Shown: piece after piece, positions 54,702 through 60,683 of the stretch
How positions within the stretch are numbered: the stretch's first letter is position 1
Layout: every line of letters begins with the position of its first letter
Assembly (NCBI GenBank): GCA_020721005.1
Contig: DYNP01000002.1
Coordinates: 130,815 to 191,497 of the forward strand
Direction: 5' to 3'
DNA from: Thiomargarita sp.
GTDB lineage: Bacteria > Pseudomonadota > Gammaproteobacteria > Beggiatoales > Beggiatoaceae
DNA length: 60,683 nucleotides
The notes under the pieces: model-generated
Seen by the model: the letters and a program-made list of their open reading frames with translations, nothing else
What the model was told of the DNA's origin: nothing
Database searches by the model: none
Program-made: the position numbers and the translations under genes

Positions 54702-56783
54702 TCAAAACGATTGATCAGAACGATTGATCAGGTGGATGATGTTTTCTGCATGCTCTATGGCATCAATGACTTGGCGACGCGATTCCTTGAGATTCCCCAA
54801 ATAACCTTGGTTAGATTCCAAAATTGTGGTGAAAGATTTCAGTAATTTTTCGCCGATCACGGAGTGTTCCCGGTTGCTGCGAGAGATCATACCAATTTGT
54901 TTGGCTACGTTTTGGGTGGCAGTGGTCATGTCCTCAACGCCGGCAGTTTGTTCGCGCATGGACTTGGCCACTTGAGCCGCTTGTTGGCGCATCGATTCCG
55001 AGGCTTTGACAATTTGTTCGGTGGCTACCGATTGTTCGATCATCGCTTTGTTGACGGTTTCAATCAATCTGCCCAACATGCTGGTTTGATCGAGTACTTG
55101 ATTGGAAAAAGCGTTTTGTTCCCCAAGCAAACGAGAAGTTGAATTCGCTGTTTTGCGCATTGATTCCACCGCTTGTGTAATTTGTTCCGCAGCTTTCGCC
55201 TGCTCAGCCGTGGCTTTGCTGACTTGGGAGGCTAAGGCAGCGGTGCTTTGAGCGGCTTTGATAATATCGCGGGCGGCTCGCGTTTGTTCATTCATGGCTT
55301 GAGTGGTTTGTTGGGCAATTTTACGCATTTCTCGCACAGTATGTACCATGCCATCCACAGTTTTAGCTTGTTCAGAAGTGGAAAGCGCCACCTGTTTCGC
55401 TTGAGTGACCGTGCTGTTGATCGCGTCGACCGCATTTTGTCCCAGGGTGATTTGTTCGGAAGTGGCTAAGGTGATTTTATTGGCAAAACTGGCGGTATTA
55501 TTCACTCCGGATAATATTTTTTTCAACCCGCCCAAACCATCCTCAGCCAGTCGACCACTTTCTTCTGCAATCCGTTGACCCTCATTCGATGTGGAGATGG
55601 CTTCTCCGACCACTTCTTGTAAGGCTTTGATGATAGAAGCAATTTCAGAAGTCGCTTGCGCAGAACGATCGGCTAAATTACGAATTTCTTCGGCGACCAC
55701 CGCAAACCCGCGACCGGCTTCTCCAGCACGGGCTGCCTCAATTGAAGCGTTTAAAGACAACAAATTCGTGCGTTCTGCGATCAGATTGATCGTATCCACA
55801 ATTCCCGTAATTTCATCCGCACGTTTGCCCATTTGTTTCATCACTGTGGCAGATTGGGTCATCGAATTGCGCACCCGACCCAAACCGTGAATCGCTTTCT
55901 CCACCGCCAAACCACCTTCTTCGGCATCTCGGGCCGAACGTTGCGCCGTGTCTTCAGTTTGCCTGGCCAAATCCGCAACATTGCGAATAGAACGATCCAA
56001 TTGATTGATATTATTGGCAGTTTTAACTGCAGTGTCAGTAATCTCTTGGGCATTTTTTGAAATACCCTGTACGGAGCGGGACAGCTCTTCCATCGACGTC
56101 GAACTTTGTTCCACCAAAGAGACCAAACTTTCACTGATGCCACTGACTTCTTCCACTGAGGAGGCAATTTCATTGATGGCAGCCGTGCTCTCATTGGCCG
56201 CATTGCTGAGATCGTTGGCATTCTCAGCCACACCTTGAATGGAACGAGCCATTTCTTCAATGCTGGAAGCAGTCTCATCCACTGCATTGGCCAGATTTTC
56301 AATGTCTTTGCCTACATTTTTGGTATTCGAAAGCATTTGGTTAATGCTCTGAGTCACCTTCAGGGAAGTGCCAGATAACTCTTGGGTCATTTTGGTGACG
56401 CTTTGTATGGAGGCGGTGGTTTCTTGTACTGAAGAAGCCGTCTGAGCAATGGCAGCGGAAAGGTCAGTGGTGTTGCGATTGACTTCTTCAATGGAGGCAC
56501 TCATTTCATTAGCAGAAGAGACCAATTCCTCAATAGAGGTAGATACTGATTCCGCTTGAGAGGCAGTTTCTTTTAAAGAAGAGCTGAGTTGACTGGCACC
56601 CGTGATGGAGGTTTCGATCTGGTCTTTTTGCTTATGGGCAATATCCAAGGATTTTTCGTGTAACTGATTGGTTTCATTGGCAGTATTGATAATGTCTTGA
56701 ACCTTGCTGATCAAGGATTTGAACTGGACAGAAGTTGGAGAGGGTTCCGGAGGGGTTACATTTTTAGTTCTGCGAGTGACCAT
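54702..56783 (-). CDS. Soluble methyl-accepting chemotaxis protein without sensor domain
   Basis: A 693-residue protein that is coiled coil from ~residue 60 to the end. The highly conserved hairpin tip ([20 protein letters not shown] through AEEIRNLA) lies at ~337-370, with arms of similar length on either side. It has no transmembrane segment, HAMP or ligand domain, so it is a cytoplasmic signalling hairpin. It should bind CheW and CheA at the tip, with input from a partner protein. It lies between the repeat array downstream of cheW and the PAS-HEAT gene. Confidence 0.92.
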   Translation of the reverse strand: MVTRRTKNVTPPEPSPTSVQFKSLISKVQDIINTANETNQLHEKSLDIAHKQKDQIETSITGASQLSSSLKETASQAESVSTSIEELVSSANEMSASIEEVNRNTTDLSAAIAQTASSVQETTASIQSVTKMTQELSGTSLKVTQSINQMLSNTKNVGKDIENLANAVDETASSIEEMARSIQGVAENANDLSNAANESTAAINEIASSVEEVSGISESLVSLVEQSSTSMEELSRSVQGISKNAQEITDTAVKTANNINQLDRSIRNVADLARQTEDTAQRSARDAEEGGLAVEKAIHGLGRVRNSMTQSATVMKQMGKRADEITGIVDTINLIAERTNLLSLNASIEAARAGEAGRGFAVVAEEIRNLADRSAQATSEIASIIKALQEVVGEAISTSNEGQRIAEESGRLAEDGLGGLKKILSGVNNTASFANKITLATSEQITLGQNAVDAINSTVTQAKQVALSTSEQAKTVDGMVHTVREMRKIAQQTTQAMNEQTRAARDIIKAAQSTAALASQVSKATAEQAKAAEQITQAVESMRKTANSTSRLLGEQNAFSNQVLDQTSMLGRLIETVNKAMIEQSVATEQIVKASESMRQQAAQVAKSMREQTAGVEDMTTATQNVAKQIGMISRSNREHSVIGEKLLKSFTTILESNQGYLGNLKESRRQVIDAIEHAENIIHLINRSDQSF

Positions 56784-56899
56784 AAAATAATTGTCCTAAA
56801 GACAGTGGTGAGAAGTAGGGGAGTGGGGGAAGTAACCCCTGCCCCCTAATTGGTAGAAGAAACATTGACACACCTTTACTTCATTGGAGAAGAAATTTT

Positions 56900-57481
56900 A
56901 AAGGGTTCGTTAGACCTCTTTCAAAAGAATGCGAACATGAAAAAATGAGAGTTGCCCATCAGTTAAAGTACGTTGGAGTAGAGGATTTAGCCGGTCAGCG
57001 GAAGTCCCTTGGAGTAGAGGCTTTAGCCGGTCAGCGGAAGTCCCTTGGAGTGGAGGCTTTAGCCGGTCAGCCATAATCCCTTGGAGTGGAGGCTTTAGCC
57101 GGTCAGCGGAAGTCCCTTGGAGTAGAGGCTTTAGCCGGTCAGCCGTAGGCATCAAATTGCAGTGGACTACCGCTGGCCGGCTAAAGCCTCCACTCCAAAA
57201 AGTTTCGACTCCAAGGGACTACCGCTGGCCGGCTAAAACCTCCACTCCAAAAAACGTCGACTCCAAGGGACTACCGCTGGCCGGCTAAAGCCTCCACTCC
57301 AAAAAGCGTCGACTCCAAGGAGCTACCGCTGGCCGGCTAAAGCCTCCATTCCAAAAAGCGTCGACTCCAAGGGACTACCTCTGGCCGGCTAAAGCCTCCA
57401 CTCCAAAAGGCTTCCTAAAGCCTCCACTTCAAAAGGCTTCCTAAAGCCTCCATTCCAAGGAAAGGAAAAAAAGGGTTCATT
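56900..57481. mobile_element. Large inverted array of 36-, 52- and 26-bp repeats between cheW and mcp
   Basis: Five forward units (core TTGGAGTRGAGG) start at 56973, 57009, 57045, 57081 and 57117: exact 36-bp period. After a centre at ~57145-57165, five reverse units (CTGGCCGGCTAAAGCC) start at 57173, 57225, 57277, 57329 and 57381: exact 52-bp period. Three 26-bp truncated units follow (57390, 57416, 57442). The left end has the same module as the znu element (TTAGACCTCTTTCAAAAG, ATGAAAAAATGAGAG). The whole is bracketed by AAAGGGTTC-[G/A]-TT (56900-56911 and 57470-57481), a possible 12-bp target duplication reaching the cheW stop codon. No transposase. Confidence 0.8.
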
Positions 57482-57947
57482 GTGGAGAGTCTTGAGGGGA
57501 TATTTCTGGCATATTGAGTACCTCTTGAATATCAAGAATGAGGATGAGGCGTTGTTGGAGTTTGGCGATTCCAGCAAGGTATTGTCCAGTGAGGCCAGAA
57601 AGTTTCTCGGGAGGAGGTTGTATGGCATCTGTGGATATTGATATGAATTCGCGGGCGGTGTCAACGAGTAGGCCAAGAGTGCGATTCCCCACATTAACCA
57701 CAATGAGGCGGGTGCGGGGGGAGTGAGAGACTTTTTCCAGTCCGAAGCGGAGGCGTAAATTAATGGCCGGGATGACTTGGCCACGTGTCATGACAATGCC
57801 TTCGACAAAGGATAAAGATTTTGGGACTGGGGTTATTTCTTGTATGATCTCGATTTGTTGAACGAGGCGACTGGGAATACCATAGGTGGTTTTGCCAAGT
57901 TCAAATAGGATATAGCTTTCAGAGGTGGTGGGGGAGATGGGTTCCAT
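57477..57947 (-). CDS. cheW: CheW-like coupling protein
   Basis: A 156-residue single CheW domain (ILFELGKTTYGIPSRLVQQIEI; IVMTRGQVIPAINLRLRFG; LILDIQEVL). It links receptor to CheA. It lies 4 nt after cheA. The possible target duplication of the downstream repeat element overlaps its stop codon, so its last residues may have been reshaped by the insertion. Confidence 0.93.
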   Translation of the reverse strand: MEPISPTTSESYILFELGKTTYGIPSRLVQQIEIIQEITPVPKSLSFVEGIVMTRGQVIPAINLRLRFGLEKVSHSPRTRLIVVNVGNRTLGLLVDTAREFISISTDAIQPPPEKLSGLTGQYLAGIAKLQQRLILILDIQEVLNMPEISPQDSPQ

Positions 57948-57951
57948 TCTT

Positions 57952-60135
57952 TTAAACTCCTTTTAAGGTGGCAAGGTCGAGAATAAGGATGAGTTTTCCA
58001 TTGCCCAATTCTGTAGCGCCCGATATGCCAGGTACTTGTAATAGGGGATCGGTCAGTCCTTGGACAACGATTTCTTGTTGGCCAAGGATGCGATCTACGG
58101 TAATTGCGAGGTTGTCATTGAGGAGCAGAGCATAGTAGGGTTGCGTGGGAGTGTGCTGGAGGGTGTTAAAGAGGCGGGTCAGTGGAATGAGGAGGAGAAT
58201 TTTTTCTCTATTGCGTATAATTTCATGGTTATCAAATACAGTGGTGTTGTCAGGTGATATTTCAAGTACTTCTTGTATGGAGAGTTGTGGGATGGCATAT
58301 TGTTGGGTGCCCGCTTGGATTATTAATGCGTCAATGATGGCTAGAGTGAGAGGGAGTTGCAGAGTAAATTGGGTGCCAATACCCTTTTGGGTTTTCATGT
58401 GGAGTGTGCCACCCATTTTACTGAGGGTCCTACGGACAATATCCATGCCCAGTCCACGGCCACTGGTATGATCGGGGGTGATTTGAGTACTAAATCCTGG
58501 CTGACATAAAATAGACAATAAATTACAGTGATCAATTGGAATTTCAGGTGCAATGAGTCCACGTTGTCGAGCTTGTTGAGTGATATACTCAAGGTCAATG
58601 CCGCGTCCATCGTCTGTAACTTGAATAATAACAGCATCGCCAGCGGTCTCAGCTTTTAAAGTGAGTTGAGCCTGAAGAGGTTTGTGAGTGCGCACTCGTT
58701 CGTCGGGCGTCTCAATCCCATGGCTGACGGCATTTCTTACTAAATGTAGTAAAGGATCCAGCAGTTGATCTACCGTAATTTTGTCGATCTGAGTGTCTTG
58801 TCCTTGCAGACTCAGTTGTATTTGCTTATGATTGTGTTTGACCAAGTCTCGAACGACAAATTTCATACGTTCAAAGGCAGTGCCAATAGGTACCATACGT
58901 ACTCGCATAATGCCTTCATGCAACGAACGCAGTTGTCTTTCGAGTTGATTATTACTTTCCTGAAGCAATCTCCACTGTTGATGAGGCAATACTGTTTTAA
59001 GCTGTTTGAACAGATTCTGTTGCCGGGAACGGGCGGTGACGAGTTCCCCCACCATTCGCATCAACTCTTCTAAACGAGCCATTTCGACCCGCACAATATT
59101 GGCGTTGGTTAAGGAAGGTTCTATTTGAATTTCTGATTCCAAAGGAGGACTTCCTCCCCCTTGACCCTTCCTTAGTGCTGGAATGGGAATTGTTCCAGCG
59201 ACCAATTCTTCGGGAAGAGAATGAAGTTGAGGATCTACCCCTTCTTCAGAACCGTCGAAAGAACTGATGTCTATCCTCTTTTCGAGAGAAGGATGGGCTG
59301 TCGATTCTAACTTTTTCTCAGGAGAAGGATGGCAATTCTCTGCTTTTACTACTTCCTTGGAAGTGGAATGAGAAGGCAGTTTTAATTTTTCGTCAGTAGA
59401 AGAATCGAGTGCTTCATAGGGTTGATAATGAATTCCTTCTTGGGACCATTGGGCAAATTGAGCTTCGGGAGCCGTAGTTTTAAGAAGAAATTGGAAAGCG
59501 AGTTCTCCGCCATGTTGGGGTAAAATCGGTTTAGCCTCTAACAACTCCCCTAAATTTTCCAGTCGAGCGCGCACTTGATTAACATTAATCCCCTTTTCAG
59601 CTAAGTAGGGTTTGGGGGTGAACTCAAATTGCCAGAGTCGAGGCGTAGACTCTAAAGGAGGTTCCTCCGCTACAATTTCTGCGGTTGTAGACTCTGGGCT
59701 GATAAATTCTGGAGTATTATTTGGAGTGCCGACGAGCCGTAAAAGCGCATTGAGAACCTGTACGTTAAAAGGAATGGAATGTTGAGCCTGATGAGCCCCG
59801 ATCATAGACTCAAGATTATTAAGAGCGGTGACCAAAATTTCTATACCTAAAGGACTTAGCTCTGTTTGCTTTTGCCGCACCATGCGTAAGTACTGTTCTG
59901 CTTGGTGAGTCAGTTCTTCGGCATCCCCCAAATTGATGGTACCAGCTAGACCCTTAAGAGTATGCAAATGGCGTAAAAGAGTATCTAAAGCCAGGTCATC
60001 AACCGTATCTTGAGGAAGGTTTTGCTCCAAGTCCAGTAATATACGTCTAACAGTAGTTAGGCGTTCCTCATATTCTGCATAAAGATCATGAATGAATTCC
60101 GAAAAAAACAATTCTTCTTCAGTAGGAGTTGACAT
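57952..60135 (-). CDS. cheA: Chemotaxis-type histidine kinase CheA
   Basis: A 727-residue kinase. The N-terminal Hpt domain has the phospho-acceptor His58 in LHTLKGLAG. A second small domain (~165-240, WQFEFTPKPY) resembles a P2-like response-regulator docking module. A linker (~245-345) follows, then the P3 dimerisation helices, the P4 ATPase (HLVRNAVSHGIE, DDGRGID, GRGLGMDIV) and the C-terminal CheW-like P5. It phosphorylates the neighbouring CheY. The linker contains a repeat-derived stretch (TIPIPALRKGQGGGSPPLE, ~314-333). It begins 10 nt after the cheY stop. Confidence 0.94.
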   Translation of the reverse strand: MSTPTEEELFFSEFIHDLYAEYEERLTTVRRILLDLEQNLPQDTVDDLALDTLLRHLHTLKGLAGTINLGDAEELTHQAEQYLRMVRQKQTELSPLGIEILVTALNNLESMIGAHQAQHSIPFNVQVLNALLRLVGTPNNTPEFISPESTTAEIVAEEPPLESTPRLWQFEFTPKPYLAEKGINVNQVRARLENLGELLEAKPILPQHGGELAFQFLLKTTAPEAQFAQWSQEGIHYQPYEALDSSTDEKLKLPSHSTSKEVVKAENCHPSPEKKLESTAHPSLEKRIDISSFDGSEEGVDPQLHSLPEELVAGTIPIPALRKGQGGGSPPLESEIQIEPSLTNANIVRVEMARLEELMRMVGELVTARSRQQNLFKQLKTVLPHQQWRLLQESNNQLERQLRSLHEGIMRVRMVPIGTAFERMKFVVRDLVKHNHKQIQLSLQGQDTQIDKITVDQLLDPLLHLVRNAVSHGIETPDERVRTHKPLQAQLTLKAETAGDAVIIQVTDDGRGIDLEYITQQARQRGLIAPEIPIDHCNLLSILCQPGFSTQITPDHTSGRGLGMDIVRRTLSKMGGTLHMKTQKGIGTQFTLQLPLTLAIIDALIIQAGTQQYAIPQLSIQEVLEISPDNTTVFDNHEIIRNREKILLLIPLTRLFNTLQHTPTQPYYALLLNDNLAITVDRILGQQEIVVQGLTDPLLQVPGISGATELGNGKLILILDLATLKGV

Positions 60136-60145
60136 GGGCGTGATT

Positions 60146-60523
60146 TCACTGAGTCGCTAAGGTAAGCAATTCTTTAACTTTTTCTGCCAATATACTGGGC
60201 TCAAATGGTTTGGTGAGATAAAAAGAGGCTCCCGCTTTTAAGGTAGCTAACCGATTGGCTTCATCGCCCCGCGTGGTCAACACAATGACGGGCAGATCAT
60301 GAAAAGTTTGATGATTGCGTATAAAATTGAGGACCTCTATACCGTGCATATCCGGCATATTAAGATCTAGAATCATTAAATCGACTTGAAGTAAGGTTAG
60401 GCGTTCTAAAGCCTCTAAGCCATTGCCGGCTTCTTCAAAATTAGCGCCTTCTAAAGTACGCAAGGATACTTTAACCATACGTCTCATAGTGATTGAATCG
60501 TCAACAATTAAAATGTGTTTCAT
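60146..60523 (-). CDS. cheY: Single-domain response regulator, CheY type
   Basis: A 125-residue receiver domain. Acidic pair DD at 8-9, phosphorylated Asp53 (MILDLNMPD), Thr83/84 (VLTT) and Lys105 (YLTKPF) are present. No output domain, so it acts by protein contact, e.g. on a motility or other effector. First gene of the chemosensory cluster; cheA follows after 10 nt. Confidence 0.94.
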   Translation of the reverse strand: MKHILIVDDSITMRRMVKVSLRTLEGANFEEAGNGLEALERLTLLQVDLMILDLNMPDMHGIEVLNFIRNHQTFHDLPVIVLTTRGDEANRLATLKAGASFYLTKPFEPSILAEKVKELLTLATQ

Positions 60524-60642
60524 AGGTGATTGTGAATAGCCATTGTCATTGGGTGATTGTAAATTAAGTACCTAAGCATAACCTGTATGGTTTTTCAGTA
60601 TAATTTTTAAAACGGTTTGTGCTGATTTAAAAATAAATTCTT

Positions 60643-60657
60643 CTCCTTAGTAAGGAG
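60643..60657. repeat. Short palindrome upstream of cheY
   Basis: CTCCTTA-G-TAAGGAG, 7-bp arms around one base, lies ~120 nt before the cheY start in otherwise AT-rich DNA. It could be an operator or the edge of a dispersed repeat cut by the window end. Confidence 0.3.
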
Positions 60658-60683
60658 GGGTTAGCGGTGGTTAATTGCTCAAT

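Noticed and set aside
56910-57155. An 81-codon minus-strand frame made of ADRLKPLLQGTS repeats
   Set aside because: The frame exists because the 36-bp DNA repeat is a multiple of three. It is confined to the repeat array and has no protein-like features outside it.
56973-57465. Regular ~36-bp repeats suggesting a CRISPR array
   Set aside because: Units are contiguous without unique spacers, they switch orientation midway, and no cas genes are present.

Overview
The window looks like a chromosomal segment of a low-to-mid GC gammaproteobacterium, most likely a filamentous sulfur oxidiser of the Beggiatoa/Thioploca/Thiothrix kind. This is inferred from gene content only: gamma-type ihfA next to pheT, the DUF484-dapF pair, a class III PHA synthase (phaE-phaC), HoxFUY hydrogenase subunits, a DsrE-like sulfur-relay protein, a MORN-repeat protein, and many dispersed hairpin repeats. 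No rRNA, tRNA, CRISPR array or intact insertion sequence was seen.

Layout. 0.1-7.2 kb (mostly minus strand) holds housekeeping genes: a MerR-type regulator, ihfA, pheT (without pheS beside it), a guanine-deaminase-like enzyme, DUF484 and dapF, then a small TPR protein, a helix-turn-helix protein and a putative lipoprotein. 7.9-9.9 kb is phaE-phaC for polyhydroxyalkanoate synthesis. An unrecognised 373-residue protein follows, converging on phaC. 11.6-15.0 kb holds relA (monofunctional-looking ppGpp synthetase) and hemB.

15.1-38.2 kb is the main accessory region, a hybrid polyketide/non-ribosomal peptide cluster on the plus strand. A 2698-residue PKS carries KS, AT, a KR with an embedded C-methyltransferase, a DH, a carrier and a condensation domain. 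Two tandem radical-SAM/B12 proteins of the RiPP-maturase C-methyltransferase type follow. A ~3560-residue NRPS then carries A-MT-T-C-A-T-C-A-MT-T. Two A domains read as valine-type. There is no thioesterase and no visible RiPP precursor. Two of the three condensation domains have altered active-site motifs. A P1B-like ATPase lacking the usual CPx metal motif follows.

40.5-45.5 kb (minus) holds hoxF, hoxU and hoxY, without hoxH beside them, and a methyltransferase gene. Between hoxF and the methyltransferase sits a PIN-domain/partner cassette with a frameshifted toxin gene. The cassette is flanked by two 113/114-bp direct repeats, each carrying a copy of the hox promoter, ribosome-binding site and start codon. 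45.8-48.9 kb holds a DsrE-like gene and a membrane-associated TPR/MORN protein. 49.1-50.9 kb is znuC-znuB, interrupted by a 386-bp element with 17-bp terminal inverted repeats.

51.1-60.5 kb (minus) is one chemosensory gene cluster: cheY-cheA-cheW, a ~690-bp repeat array, a soluble sensor-less MCP, a PAS-HEAT protein and cheR. CheB is absent from the window. The same repeat family (TTGGAGTGGAGGCTTTAGCC core) occurs at 3.2, 49.9 and 57 kb with a shared end module, which suggests a non-autonomous mobile family.
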